Notes: a model not told the origin generated them from the sequence alone. DNA of 64,000 bases from CALLVY01 sp937899855 (GCA_039820405.1 JBCBQC010000027.1:1-64000); one strand, 5' to 3'; positions 40,933 through 49,876 are shown, numbered from the stretch's first letter. Made by a program: numbers and translations.

Positions 40933-41406
40933 CTAAGCAACGCGGTCCCGGTGGAAACGGCGCAGGAGCCTCCTGACGCTTTCGGTAATGCTTTGCCAGG
41001 CAAAGCTGGGGTCGGCAAAGGAGCTGATGGGGGCGCCATCGCGGGGTAGGATTCCCACATTGGCCAGGGGGGTATGGCGCCAGTCACAGTAGCGGAGAAT
41101 GATGGGCAGGTACTTCAATTTGCCACGGGCGTGTAAGTCAAGGATCTGGGGTATGATGTTATCGTGTAGCTGCGGCAGGGCCAACAGTTGGGCACTCATC
41201 AGGATAAAAACAAAGTCAGCGCGATGGAGGGCTGGCGAAGCGGCCAAATCGAGGCCCACCTGAGGGCCAATTTTCCCACTAAAATCGAGCTGGAGTTGAT
41301 GCTGAAGGTATAAGTTAGAAAGGTGATCGGACAATTCTTTTTTCTCGGCTTCGTCCGTTTCACCATAGATACAGTAAAAGATAGGGGTGTCGTTTTCGGT
41401 AGCCAT
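40933..41406 (-). CDS. Divergent TIR-domain protein
   Basis: 157 residues forming one TIR-like fold: a first strand PIFYCIYGETDEAEKKELSD, a middle region LDFSGKIGPQVGLDLAASPA then LHRADFVFILMSAQLLAL, and the characteristic late motif KLKYLPIILRYCDWRHTPLA followed by LPRDGAPISSFADP. Bacterial TIR domains often hydrolyse NAD+ in defence or virulence. The usual Glu after the 'LVSxxFLxSxxC' strand is replaced by a Leu/Gln-rich segment (LALPQLHDN), so this copy may be a binding or scaffold TIR. It stands alone, with no SIR2, Argonaute or NLR partner nearby. Confidence 0.7.
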   Translation of the reverse strand: MATENDTPIFYCIYGETDEAEKKELSDHLSNLYLQHQLQLDFSGKIGPQVGLDLAASPALHRADFVFILMSAQLLALPQLHDNIIPQILDLHARGKLKYLPIILRYCDWRHTPLANVGILPRDGAPISSFADPSFAWQSITESVRRLLRRFHRDRVA

Positions 41407-41489
41407 GAGGGGTTTTAGATTGATGGAGTAACTAAAGCTGCAACAAAATTTCTACAAAACCAAATCCCCAGCTCAAATCTACCCCCACC

Positions 41490-42125
41490 CTAATCCTTGA
41501 CCCTGGACTGTTTGCTCGCCAACTTCCCATTCAGTTTTTTATGGCCGGCGCAAGACAGACAGGGATTACCCGCTTCATCGAGCATCAAAAAGTCCCCTAC
41601 CCCATCGCGAAAATCCCCGTAATCAAAATCTTGCCCATCCGTATCGAAGTACTCGACAAAGTTGTAGACCTGGTAATCCCGCAGCTCAACGATAAATTGC
41701 AACTGACCATTGGCGTAGTAACCGTATTCGTAAATGGGTTCCACCAGTTCATCCCCCACGAAATGGTAAACCAGCCAAATCCGCCCTTCCTCGTCGTAGC
41801 GGTACTGCGTCCCTTCGGTAGACAGCTCAGAGGCCGTCACTTCTCCATCCTTCCATTTGGTCGGAACCTCCTCCAGCCGGTAATGGTACCAAAACCGTCC
41901 CCGCCGGTACTCCTCCCAGTAGACGTAGGTTTTGCCATTTTCAATCACATCGTAGCACTGCTCCAGGTACTTGATGCGGCCCGCTTTGTCAAATTTGAGG
42001 TCCATCCGGATGGTGTCGGCCTCGTACTTTAGGATGCGAAGCTCGACGGTGTGAAGATCGGCCAGGGTTTGGGTGGAGCCGCTTAGGGCCCAGCCCAGGA
42101 ATAGCAGTAGCAATGATGGTTTCAT
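41490..42125 (-). CDS. Secreted protein, tandem paralogue 2
   Basis: 211 residues with signal peptide MKPSLLLLFLGWALSGSTQ. It shares a clear backbone with the next gene upstream (42137-42799): Q-T-L-A-D, ADT, 'GxIKYLEQxYxVxENGxTY', a Y-x-Y-x-E-G/Y-Y-N-G-Q-L-Q-F segment and 'YxVxNFxxYxxxxGxxFDYGxxxxG'. The YDEEGRIWLVYHF and YYANGQLQFIVEL strands are YD/MORN-like. It ends with a CLSCAGHKK pair that may bind metal. Unknown function. It lies 11 bp after its paralogue, so it is a tandem duplication in one operon. Confidence 0.75.
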   Translation of the reverse strand: MKPSLLLLFLGWALSGSTQTLADLHTVELRILKYEADTIRMDLKFDKAGRIKYLEQCYDVIENGKTYVYWEEYRRGRFWYHYRLEEVPTKWKDGEVTASELSTEGTQYRYDEEGRIWLVYHFVGDELVEPIYEYGYYANGQLQFIVELRDYQVYNFVEYFDTDGQDFDYGDFRDGVGDFLMLDEAGNPCLSCAGHKKLNGKLASKQSRVKD

Positions 42126-42136
42126 GGTGTATCCGT

Positions 42137-42799
42137 TTACTCTACCCGCTCGTAGGGGTCAAATTTGTGCGCTTCAAAAACGGCAGGATAGATTTGGTGG
42201 AATAAGAACATTTCGGGATCCTCCCGGCAGATTTCGCAAAGCCGCCCCTGATCATCCAACAATCGATAGCTTCCCGATCCATTGCTCAATTCCCCAAAGT
42301 CGAATTCGCGGCCGTTGGGATAGTGATAGGCGAGGAAGTTTTGGATCTTTTCTTCTTGAAATTCGGCCAGGAAACGAAACTTACCATCGGGGTAGAAGCT
42401 GTAGGCATGGTATCGATCCGATTTCTCATCATTCTGATAGTTGAAAAGACGCTGTAGCTGGCCCCGCTGATTGTATTCTGGCCAGGACCCCGTTGCGGTC
42501 AGTACGAGTTTAGCTTTACCCCTTTTATTTTGCTCCCGCGTTTCTAGGAAGCGTGTCCGAAACCATTGCTTCCCCAGCCGGTAATGCTCTCCGCAGATGT
42601 ACGTACGTCCGTTCTCCCGGACCGTGTAAGCTTGTTCGAGATACTTGATTTGCCCCCGACCGTTGCGTCGGACCTTGACGTATACGGTATCGGCAGTTTC
42701 TTGGTAGACCCGTAGGGCTACGCGTTGGGTGTCAGCGAGGGTTTGGGCGGTGCTGAGGGTGGCCAAGAGGAGGAGGCCGGATAGTAGCTTTAATTTCAT
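42137..42799 (-). CDS. Secreted protein, tandem paralogue 1
   Basis: 220 residues from ATG 42799. Signal peptide MKLKLLSGLLLLATLSTAQ, then TLADTQRVALRVYQETADTV, RGQIKYLEQAYTVRENGRTY and strands such as YNQRGQLQRLFNYQNDEKSD and FYPDGKFRFLAEFQEEKIQN. The C-terminus carries CEICREDPEMFLF in the place of CLSC in the neighbour, so the Cys pair is conserved. See 41490-42125. Confidence 0.75.
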   Translation of the reverse strand: MKLKLLSGLLLLATLSTAQTLADTQRVALRVYQETADTVYVKVRRNGRGQIKYLEQAYTVRENGRTYICGEHYRLGKQWFRTRFLETREQNKRGKAKLVLTATGSWPEYNQRGQLQRLFNYQNDEKSDRYHAYSFYPDGKFRFLAEFQEEKIQNFLAYHYPNGREFDFGELSNGSGSYRLLDDQGRLCEICREDPEMFLFHQIYPAVFEAHKFDPYERVE

Positions 42800-42903
42800 A
42801 GCATCTTTTTTGTGATCCACTTTTCTATAACGCCCGACTCCTCGCTTCGTTGTGTGGGGAGGCTAAAGAAATGTAGACAGCCTAGAACACGAGTAAATCA
42901 CCA

Positions 42904-43767
42904 TCAGGGCCGGATCTCTTTCTTTCGGGCTTTGGAAAGGTTCTTGTCCACCACCTGAATGGCCACCTTGCGACGGTCGTCCGGTCCGTCGCCCAGCTCC
43001 CCGAAGTACGTACTGGAGATGAGGGTCGGATCTACGCCGGCATTGACCAGGTGGAGGAGCACCTTGAGGACGCGGTTTTCGCTGAGGTTTTTGTTGTAGT
43101 CAAAGCTGCCGGTGGCGTCAGTAAAGCCGCGTAGGGCAATTTCGCAGTGGTCGCAATCCGTGCGGTGAAAGATTACCAAATCGTCCAGCTGGCGCCGGGC
43201 GGTGGCCGACAGCTGGTAGCGATCGAAGGCAAAGAGGATGTCAACTTCGTAGACGGGACGGCCCCGGTAGACGTAAGCGCCCTGGCCGCTGATAGTACTG
43301 CTGTCCTGAGACAGCAGGCGTTGTATGGTTTGGTCGCGGTCGCCAAGTTCCAGATGGAGGGAATCGATTTTGCGGGTGAGGGCCTTTACGAGGTCAGGGT
43401 CCGGGTTGGGGGGTGGCGGGGGGGGTGGAGCGGTTCCGCGAAATTTTTCGCTCAGGTTTTTCCGGGTAAACGCTACGAGGTCTCTAAAGCAAGTGCCCTG
43501 CTTGTCAAAGACCTTTTGTTCTTTGCGGTGGGTTTGGAGGCCATCCTGGGATTCTTTCCAGTCGTTTTGGTAAGCGAGGAGGAGGTTGGTGGCGCTCCGC
43601 CGATCGAACAAGCGTTGCAGATTGGGGTAATCCTTGCTTTGTAGGTCGCACAGCATCCGACTGATGTTGATAGAGTTGGGGCCCAGACCGGCGGGACAGC
43701 AGGTGCCCTGGGCAAACAGGAGCGGTGGCGAGAGCGCGCAGAGGAGCAGGACGAGGAGGGTTCGCAT
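42904..43767 (-). CDS. OmpA-family protein
   Basis: 287 residues from ATG 43767 (MRTLLVLLLCALSPPLLFAQ). The central part is helical with a Pro run (APPPPPPPNPDPDLVKALTR) and a coiled coil (KIDSLHLELGDRDQTIQRLL). The C-terminal 110 residues are an OmpA peptidoglycan-binding domain (VDILFAFDRYQLSATARRQL, CEIALRGFTDATGSFDYNKN, LSENRVLKVLLHLVNAGVDP). It starts 5 bp after the stop of the interrupted gene 43773-44165, so the two are one operon. Confidence 0.88.
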   Translation of the reverse strand: MRTLLVLLLCALSPPLLFAQGTCCPAGLGPNSINISRMLCDLQSKDYPNLQRLFDRRSATNLLLAYQNDWKESQDGLQTHRKEQKVFDKQGTCFRDLVAFTRKNLSEKFRGTAPPPPPPPNPDPDLVKALTRKIDSLHLELGDRDQTIQRLLSQDSSTISGQGAYVYRGRPVYEVDILFAFDRYQLSATARRQLDDLVIFHRTDCDHCEIALRGFTDATGSFDYNKNLSENRVLKVLLHLVNAGVDPTLISSTYFGELGDGPDDRRKVAIQVVDKNLSKARKKEIRP

Positions 43768-43772
43768 GGGAA

Positions 43773-44165
43773 TCAATAAATCTTGGTGTACAGATCGCTG
43801 TCGACGCCCCGAAAAGAGTTGCCTTTGAAGTCTTCGATAAAAAAGACCTCATCGAGTTCGTTGCGGGCAAAAATTTCCAGACGTACCAATTTGGTATTGA
43901 TTCGGGAGGCTTGGTAACTGCAATTGCTACAGTCCGTAGAGCGAAAGCGGTTGTCGGGCAGGAAGGCCCACTCGACGTCACCATTTTACCAACTGCCCAG
44001 GAGCTTGCGCTCCACCGAAGCTGCACTAAACGGTAAGGTCAATGCAACGGCGACGGCAGCCACCAGTATGAATACGAGTCCTTTTCTCAGGAGGGGGGGA
44101 TTCTCCCGGAAAAAGAACAGCCAGATAGTGAGTAGAGAAGCAGTGACGGCAATGATTGAAATCAT
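43773..44165 (-). pseudogene. Two-helix membrane protein interrupted by an in-frame TAA
   Basis: A 131-codon frame from ATG 44165 to TGA 43773-43775, broken only by TAA at 43986-43988 (codon 60). The upstream part has two membrane helices (IAVTASLLTIWLFFF and GLVFILVAAVAVALTLPF) and ends VERKLLGSW. After the stop the frame continues smoothly with NGDVEWAFLPDNRF, a CSNC pair, and RLEIFARNELDEVFFIEDFK, ending DLYTKIY. GSW-x-NGD is a lipocalin-like opening, so the stop cuts the folded domain away from its anchor. One substitution (for example from AAA, GAA or CAA) would explain it. The OmpA gene follows 5 bp later. Confidence 0.72.
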
Positions 44166-44332
44166 TGCTCGGTAGTTTGTTTCTCACAAGTCGCACCCTA
44201 AGTTAATAAAAAAAAGGCGAGGCCAAAAAAGAAAAGGAGTAGATGGTGAAAAAAAATTCGCAGCATTTGTGATTTTTAGGTGGATCCCGACACTAATGGG
44301 GTAAATAAAATCGCGGCCCAGCCAGCATCGAC

Positions 44333-44830
44333 GTGACCCAAGAAGCAGCCTTTATCCAGACCATCCAGCAATACCGCGGCATCCTCTACAAAGCCGCGGC
44401 GCTGTACACCGATCGCCCCGAAGACCGGGAAGACCTGATGCAGGAGATCCTCTACCAGCTCTGGAAATCCTACGGCTCCTTCCGGCAGGAAGCGGCGCGC
44501 AGCACTTGGATTTACCGCGTGGCCATGAACGTTTCCATCCACTACCTCAAACAAAACCGCAAACGCCCCCGCACCGTCGCCCTAGCCCCCGAACTACTGG
44601 AGCGCGCTGCGCCCCCGGACGAGGCGGAGCAGTCCCGATGGGACAATATCCGTCGCCAGATCGACACCCTCAGTCTGCTGGAGCGGGGCATCGTCCTACT
44701 TTACTTAGAAGACAAAAGCTACCGGGAGATCGGCGCCATCGTGGGGCTATCGGAAAGCAATGTTGGTACGCGGATGGCACGCATCAAAGCCAAACTCAAA
44801 AAAAGAATCACCGAAAAAAAGCAAGCATGA
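44333..44830 (+). CDS. ECF sigma-70 factor
   Basis: 165 residues from GTG 44333. Region 2 is LYKAAALYTDRPEDREDLMQ and EILYQLWKSYGSFRQEAARS with the WIYRVAMNVSIHYLKQNRKR segment. Region 4 is LLERGIVLLYLEDKSYREIG and AIVGLSESNVGTRMARIKAK. The gene is translationally coupled (ATGA overlap) to a membrane protein gene that should encode its anti-sigma factor. The stimulus is unknown. Confidence 0.9.
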   Translation: MTQEAAFIQTIQQYRGILYKAAALYTDRPEDREDLMQEILYQLWKSYGSFRQEAARSTWIYRVAMNVSIHYLKQNRKRPRTVALAPELLERAAPPDEAEQSRWDNIRRQIDTLSLLERGIVLLYLEDKSYREIGAIVGLSESNVGTRMARIKAKLKKRITEKKQA

Positions 44831-45420
44831 GTATCGAAGGATTAAAGCAAGCATGGGACGCCCTCCCCGGCGAAACGGCCTCCGAGGCCCTGAGCCCCAC
44901 CCGCATCCAAAACGCGTTGCGCGCGCGCTACCGCCGTGGCATTCACCGTACGATGCTCCTCGAACTGGGGCTACTGCTGGTGTACGGCTACTTCGTTGGC
45001 CTGAGTCTGTTTCGCTTCGACCACCTGGAAAAACCCTACCTCGAAATCCTGGCCCTCGGGGCGGTCGCGACGCTGGGCTATCTGATCCTGCTCCAACTCA
45101 TCCGCTTGGTCGGGCTCTTCCGTTTTGCCTACGCGGAGCAGTCTTACGTCGAGGTGCTGGAGGGCCTCGCCCGACAGCGCATTCGCCACGAGCGTTTCCG
45201 CCTGACCAAGCTGGTGCTGAGCTACCTCCTGCTGATCGTCGTGGCCATCCTCCAAGTCAAAATTTACAACGAATACGATCTGGTCCGCGAGCCCCGTTTC
45301 TGGTGGACGCTCCTCCCCCTCAGCTTGGCCTTCTTGCTCTTGGTCCGCCACCGAATCCAAAAATACCACCAAAAAGCCATCAGCGCCGCCGAGCGTACGC
45401 TCCGCGAATTGGAAACCTAG
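44827..45420 (+). CDS. Membrane protein, likely anti-sigma factor
   Basis: 197 residues from ATG 44827, overlapping the sigma gene by four bases. The N-terminus is cytoplasmic (MSIEGLKQAWDALPGETASE). Four membrane helices follow (RTMLLELGLLLVYGYFVGLS, YLEILALGAVATLGYLILLQ, LTKLVLSYLLLIVVAILQVK, WWTLLPLSLAFLLLVRHR) with a long charged loop (EVLEGLARQRIRHERFRL) between them. No zinc anti-sigma motif (HxxxCxxC) is visible, so the role rests on the coupling. Confidence 0.75.
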   Translation: MSIEGLKQAWDALPGETASEALSPTRIQNALRARYRRGIHRTMLLELGLLLVYGYFVGLSLFRFDHLEKPYLEILALGAVATLGYLILLQLIRLVGLFRFAYAEQSYVEVLEGLARQRIRHERFRLTKLVLSYLLLIVVAILQVKIYNEYDLVREPRFWWTLLPLSLAFLLLVRHRIQKYHQKAISAAERTLRELET

Positions 45421-45523
45421 CCCACTCGCTACCGAATCCCCCGACTTTATTGTTACTCCGTTCCTTCCTCCTGGTCTACCCACGAGCGGAGATCGGTTTT
45501 GCCTCCCCTCCAATCTTTTCAGC

Positions 45524-46096
45524 ATGAAAAACATCCCCTGGGAAAAAATCACCGAAATCGCCACCCGCTGGTACGTCTTTGTCTTCCTCAACCTCTACGG
45601 CAGTGGAAAGATCGCGGGCGGACAATTTTACCGCCGGGGCGCCTTGCCCCCCGAAGTGGCCCAGACGACCCTGGAGCAGGCCACGGCCTACGAACTGGCT
45701 TGGTCTTTCATGGGCTATTCCTTTTACTACATCCTCTTTATCGGCAGTGCCCAAATCATTGGGGCCTGGCTCCTGCTCTGGGAACGCAGCAAGCTTTTGG
45801 GGGTGATGATTCTGCTTCCCATCATGGTCAACATCATCGTTTTCGATCTCATTTTTTTGGAAGTCAAAGACGCCCTGGTCAATGCCCTGCTCTACTTTGG
45901 GATGCTGTTGTACATCCTGTACGCCAACCGCTCCCGGATCGCCTCCGCCTGGTGGGCACTGACGCAGCGGTCGGATGGGATGGTGGAGGACAGGGGGCCA
46001 GCGCGGTGGCAGCATTGGCTACTGGCCCTGCTGCTCATGGCCCTGGTCTTTGGCCTCGATCAGTTGTTGGTGAACGTGGTTCGTTCCCGTGGTTAG
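45524..46096 (+). CDS. DoxX-like membrane protein
   Basis: 190 residues with four membrane helices: RWYVFVFLNLYGSGKIAGG, WSFMGYSFYYILFIGSAQII, LLWERSKLLGVMILLPIMVN and ALLYFGMLLYILYANRSRIA, plus a final hydrophobic helix (HWLLALLLMALVFGLDQLLV). The pattern 'FLNxYGxGKixGGQF ... AQiiGAWLLLW' is that of DoxX-like proteins of Bacteroidota. No catalytic role is known. It lies about 100 bp after the sigma/anti-sigma pair. Confidence 0.75.
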   Translation: MKNIPWEKITEIATRWYVFVFLNLYGSGKIAGGQFYRRGALPPEVAQTTLEQATAYELAWSFMGYSFYYILFIGSAQIIGAWLLLWERSKLLGVMILLPIMVNIIVFDLIFLEVKDALVNALLYFGMLLYILYANRSRIASAWWALTQRSDGMVEDRGPARWQHWLLALLLMALVFGLDQLLVNVVRSRG

Positions 46097-46217
46097 ATTA
46101 TCTTGAAGAATAGTCGATCAGCAAACAGTTGGTGGCCATTCGAAAGCTTCCTTCTACCAGGTGGTTTGTCTTTGGAATAAATTAGTATCTTGACTACTCG
46201 CCATACTGTACCCAGCC

Positions 46218-46556
46218 ATGGACCAGCTACTCGATCATGATGTTCACAAGCCAAAACCAGCTCGGCTTTTCGCCCGATTATCCCTGCTCTTTGCCCTGCT
46301 CAGTGTAGGCATCACTTTGGTACTTATTTTTACCACGCCCGAAAAGGTCATGGCCAGTGATGCCGTACTACCGCCCGCTTTTCCTTGGCTTTACCAGGGG
46401 CTGTTGCTCACGGTGCCGCTCGGTCTGCTGTGTTCACTCACCAGTTTTCTACGGCGGGAGGCCCGGTCGGCCGTCCAAGTGCTGGGGCTGAGCCTCAATT
46501 TGCTGACCGCATTCCTCACGAGTGGACCGTATTTAGCGGCGCTAATGCTCGGCTAA
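46218..46556 (+). CDS. Small three-helix membrane protein
   Basis: 112 residues. Helices FARLSLLFALLSVGITLVLI, WLYQGLLLTVPLGLLCSLTS and VLGLSLNLLTAFLTSGPYLA. A hydrophilic N-terminus (MDQLLDHDVHKPKP) is probably cytoplasmic. No family. It is 45 bp before the acyl-CoA synthetase gene. Confidence 0.65.
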   Translation: MDQLLDHDVHKPKPARLFARLSLLFALLSVGITLVLIFTTPEKVMASDAVLPPAFPWLYQGLLLTVPLGLLCSLTSFLRREARSAVQVLGLSLNLLTAFLTSGPYLAALMLG

Positions 46557-46600
46557 GCCAAGCAAATTTGTTTAAATTGCTGGTCAAAACCCAATGCCTT

Positions 46601-48316
46601 ATGAACAAGCCCCAGCCCCTATCCATAGCCGCCTACTTCCAAGCCGCCCGCGAACTCATCGCCCGCGAAGACCTTGCCCCACTGGCCGATTTGCACCTTG
46701 ATCGACCGGAGTACTTCAATTGGGTGGAAGACATCTTTTACCCCCTCAACGTCCAAGCCCACGGCACGGACTCCGCCCTCATCTGGCGCTACGGCGAGCA
46801 AGAACGCCGCTACTCCTTCGCCGAGGTCTACGCCCAGAGCAACCAATTGCTCCACCTCCTGCGCGCCGGCGGTGCCCAAGCCGGTGATCGCATCTACTCC
46901 CTACTGCCCCTCGTCCCCGCCAACTGGATGAGTTTTATGGCCACCATCAAAGGGGGATTCATCATGATGCCCACCGCCACCAACCTCAGCTCCCGCGATT
47001 TGATCTACCGCTTTGAATCGCTGTTTCCCGAAATCTTTATCACCGACATCCACCAAGCAGCAAAGATCGACGAAGCCGAACGCGCCTTTGGCCGCTCCCT
47101 GAAGCTAAAGGTCTGCGTCGGTGGACAGCGACCGGGCTGGGTATCCTTCGAAGACCTCGCCCAGTTTCCCACGGAAGCCGAAGCCGCCCCCACCAAGGCG
47201 GACGATGCCGTCCTGTACTTTTTTACCTCCGGCACCACGGGGCTGCCCAAAATCGTGGTCCACACCCATTTTACCTACCCCTTTGGCCACCTATCGACCG
47301 CCGCCTGGCTGGGCTGCCGACACGGGGATGTACACTACAATATCTCCTCCCCCGGTTGGGCCAAATTTGCCTGGAGCAGTTTTTTTGCCCCCTGGAATAC
47401 CGGAGCGACGATCTTCGCCAATCAGGTCGATAAATTTATTCCCCGGGAACAACTGGCGGCCATGCAAACCTACGGCATCACCTCCTTTTGTGGTTCCCCC
47501 ACCGTACTGCGCATGCTGATTCAAGAAGACATTGGGGCCTACCAACTCCAACTGCGGACCAGCTGTGCGGCGGGCGAACCCCTCAACCCGGACGTGATCC
47601 AGAAGTGGCGGGAAGCCACCGGAGTCGTCGTACGCGACGGCTACGGACAGACGGAGACGACGGCCCTGGTGGGCAACCTCCTCGGCCAGCAGGTCCAACC
47701 CGGCTCCATGGGCCACCCTACCTTTATGTACGACGTGGTGGTGTGCGACGAGACGGGACAAGAAGTCCCGCCACTCGAAGAGGGCATCATCTGCGTCCGC
47801 ACCAACACGGGCCGCCCCAATGGTTTGTTTACCCACTACCTCAACGACGAAGAGCGGACCCAAAGCGTTTTTGCCCACGACCTTTACTACACCGGCGACA
47901 AAGCCTATACCGACGAAGCGGGCAACATCTGGTTTATCGGTCGCAACGACGACGTCATCAAGGCTTCGGCTTACCGGATCGGGCCTTTTGAGGTGGAAAG
48001 CGTTTTGATCGAACACGAAGCGGTCGTCGAGTCGGCGGTGGTGGCCAGCCCGCACGAGCTGCGGGGCTATACCGTCAAGGCCTTTGTGATGCTGCGGGAA
48101 GGGCAGGCGCCGAGTGCGGCCCTGGCGGAGGAATTGTTTGCCTTTTCGGAGAAGCACCTGGCCAAGTACAAGGTCCCGCGCATCATCGAGTTTCCCGAGG
48201 CGCTGCCCAAAACGATCAGTGGCAAAATCCGGCGGATCGAGTTGCGGGCTACGGAGGCCCAGCGCAAGCTGGACGGGCTGCGTGGGACCCACGAGTATTT
48301 TCACGCCAAGTACTAG
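46601..48316 (+). CDS. Acyl-CoA synthetase (AMP-forming, ACSM/acetyl-CoA-synthetase-like)
   Basis: 571 residues from ATG 46601. Adenylation-domain motifs occur in order: VLYFFTSGTTGLPKIVVHTH (phosphate loop A3), YNISSPGWAKFAWSSFFAPW, RTSCAAGEPLNPDVIQKWRE, VVRDGYGQTETTALVG (A5), DLYYTGDKAYTDEAGNIWFI (A7), GRNDDVIKASAYRIGPFEVE (A8) and the catalytic Lys motif PKTISGKIRRIELR (A10). It activates a carboxylic acid to acyl-CoA via acyl-AMP; the W/G-rich middle fits medium-chain or acetyl substrates. A hydrolase and an LRR gene follow on the same strand. Confidence 0.93.
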   Translation: MNKPQPLSIAAYFQAARELIAREDLAPLADLHLDRPEYFNWVEDIFYPLNVQAHGTDSALIWRYGEQERRYSFAEVYAQSNQLLHLLRAGGAQAGDRIYSLLPLVPANWMSFMATIKGGFIMMPTATNLSSRDLIYRFESLFPEIFITDIHQAAKIDEAERAFGRSLKLKVCVGGQRPGWVSFEDLAQFPTEAEAAPTKADDAVLYFFTSGTTGLPKIVVHTHFTYPFGHLSTAAWLGCRHGDVHYNISSPGWAKFAWSSFFAPWNTGATIFANQVDKFIPREQLAAMQTYGITSFCGSPTVLRMLIQEDIGAYQLQLRTSCAAGEPLNPDVIQKWREATGVVVRDGYGQTETTALVGNLLGQQVQPGSMGHPTFMYDVVVCDETGQEVPPLEEGIICVRTNTGRPNGLFTHYLNDEERTQSVFAHDLYYTGDKAYTDEAGNIWFIGRNDDVIKASAYRIGPFEVESVLIEHEAVVESAVVASPHELRGYTVKAFVMLREGQAPSAALAEELFAFSEKHLAKYKVPRIIEFPEALPKTISGKIRRIELRATEAQRKLDGLRGTHEYFHAKY

Positions 48317-48343
48317 CAGCTACCTTAGCAAGCACCATTAGCC

Positions 48344-49108
48344 ATGAAAGCAACCCTAAGCCTAAAGGAGGGCCACCTTACCCTGAAGTGGACCAGGAAA
48401 TTTCCCGACCGGCCGACGATTGTATTTTTACACGATGCCCTCGGTAGTATTCCCCAGTGGAAGGATTTCCCGGGGCGGCTCGCGGCGCGTTGTCGGTGCA
48501 ATGGTCTGGTGTACGAACGTTACGGCTACGGCGGTGCTTCCGATGCCCCGCGGAAACGGGGGCTGGACTACCTGGAGCGGGAAGCCGAGGTGCTCTTGGA
48601 GTTGGTGGAAAGGTTGGACTTGGAACGTCCCTTGCTGTACGGCCACAGTGACGGGGGAACGATTGCCCTGCTGGCCGCAGCGCGGCAGCCCCATGGGTTT
48701 CGGGGCCTGGTGACCGAGGCGGCGCACGTCTTGGTGGAGGAGATCACCCTGGCCGGCATTCGGAAAGCGGTGGCCGCCTACGAGAACGGAGCGCTGCGGA
48801 GCAAATTGGCCTTTTACCACGGCGAGCGGGTGGATGCGGTATTCCGCGCCTGGGCCGATACTTGGCTGGCGCCGTTTTTTCGAGCCTGGAACATCGAGAC
48901 GCAGTTGTCGAGCGTGGTCTGTCCGGCCTTGGTTCTGCAGGGCGAGGCGGATGAATACGGCAGCGAGGCACAGGTCGCAGGGATTCGGCGGGCCGTAGCG
49001 GGACCGGCCGAGGTGGTTTTGCTGGAGGGCCTGGGACACCTTCCCCACAAGGAAGATCGGGATCGGGTCTTGGATTTGGCAGCGGGGTTTATCAAACGTT
49101 TGCTGTAA
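48344..49108 (+). CDS. Alpha/beta-hydrolase
   Basis: 254 residues. Oxyanion motif FLHDALGSIPQWKDF, nucleophile elbow LLYGHSDGGTIALLAA (Ser in GHSDG), acid in LVLQGEADEYGSEAQ and His in LLEGLGHLPHKED, giving the full triad order. It belongs to the large esterase/lipase/epoxide-hydrolase group; the substrate is unknown. There is no signal peptide. It lies 27 bp after the acyl-CoA synthetase and 16 bp before the LRR gene. Confidence 0.9.
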   Translation: MKATLSLKEGHLTLKWTRKFPDRPTIVFLHDALGSIPQWKDFPGRLAARCRCNGLVYERYGYGGASDAPRKRGLDYLEREAEVLLELVERLDLERPLLYGHSDGGTIALLAAARQPHGFRGLVTEAAHVLVEEITLAGIRKAVAAYENGALRSKLAFYHGERVDAVFRAWADTWLAPFFRAWNIETQLSSVVCPALVLQGEADEYGSEAQVAGIRRAVAGPAEVVLLEGLGHLPHKEDRDRVLDLAAGFIKRLL

Positions 49109-49124
49109 AAAATAGCAAAGCAGG

Positions 49125-49805
49125 ATGGAACTGAAAGACCTTTTTCGCCGTCAGCAAAAACTCTTGGTGCAAATTGCGCGGCAGGGCCGGTTTGAGCTGC
49201 GCCCCGACCGGGAGACTTACGATAAAATCTTAGCCACCCGAACCCTGTGGCTGGAGGATGCCAGCATCGACCTGCGTTTTTTGAGGCAGCTGCCCCAGCT
49301 GTGGCAATTGGTGTTGAAGGGTGGCGGGCTGACTGCAGTCCCGGAAGTCGTCTGGGAATTATCGCGGCTACGGGAGCTGAATTGTTCCCGTCACACCATC
49401 GAACAGCTCGATCCGCGTTTGGCCCAATTGGAGCAATTGGAGGCCTTGTACCTGGACCACAACCAGCTGAGGGAATTACCAGATGGGGTGCCCCTGCCCA
49501 AACTAGAGGACCTGCGCGTGGCCCACAACGACCTGGAAGCCCTGCCCGATCGCTTGGGCGAATGGCAAGCGCTGGAGGAATTGTGGGTCGGCCACAATCG
49601 CCTGACCCAACTGCCGGACAGCCTGTCACAATTGCGAAAACTCCAAGTCTTGGACTTCCGCCACAATAAGATCCAACTGGACTTTGACTGCTTACAAGAA
49701 CTGGAAGCGCTCCACACCATTGGCATCCAAGGCAATCCCATTTCGAGGCGCAAATTACTACGGTGGCTGCGGGAACGAGGTCGGACGGAAGTGAAGATCA
49801 TCTAG
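49125..49805 (+). CDS. Leucine-rich-repeat protein
   Basis: 226 residues with six to seven LRR units of about 23 residues: LPQLWQLVLKGGGLTAVPEV, LSRLRELNCSRHTIEQL, LEQLEALYLDHNQLRELPDG, LPKLEDLRVAHNDLEALPDR, WQALEELWVGHNRLTQLPDS, LRKLQVLDFRHNKIQLDFDC, LEALHTIGIQGNPIS. No signal peptide or enzyme domain, so it is a cytoplasmic protein-binding scaffold by inference. It ends in a basic helix (RRKLLRWLRERGRTEV). It is the third gene of the synthetase/hydrolase unit. Confidence 0.85.
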   Translation: MELKDLFRRQQKLLVQIARQGRFELRPDRETYDKILATRTLWLEDASIDLRFLRQLPQLWQLVLKGGGLTAVPEVVWELSRLRELNCSRHTIEQLDPRLAQLEQLEALYLDHNQLRELPDGVPLPKLEDLRVAHNDLEALPDRLGEWQALEELWVGHNRLTQLPDSLSQLRKLQVLDFRHNKIQLDFDCLQELEALHTIGIQGNPISRRKLLRWLRERGRTEVKII

Positions 49806-49876
49806 AGCTTTTGCTTGCCCCCCACTTTCCCCAACCCACTTTAACCACACAATACCTCACATCAAACATCAGCAAT

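Noticed and set aside
47291..48304. 337-codon frame antisense to the acyl-CoA synthetase
   Set aside because: Antisense shadow of a gene with all adenylation motifs.
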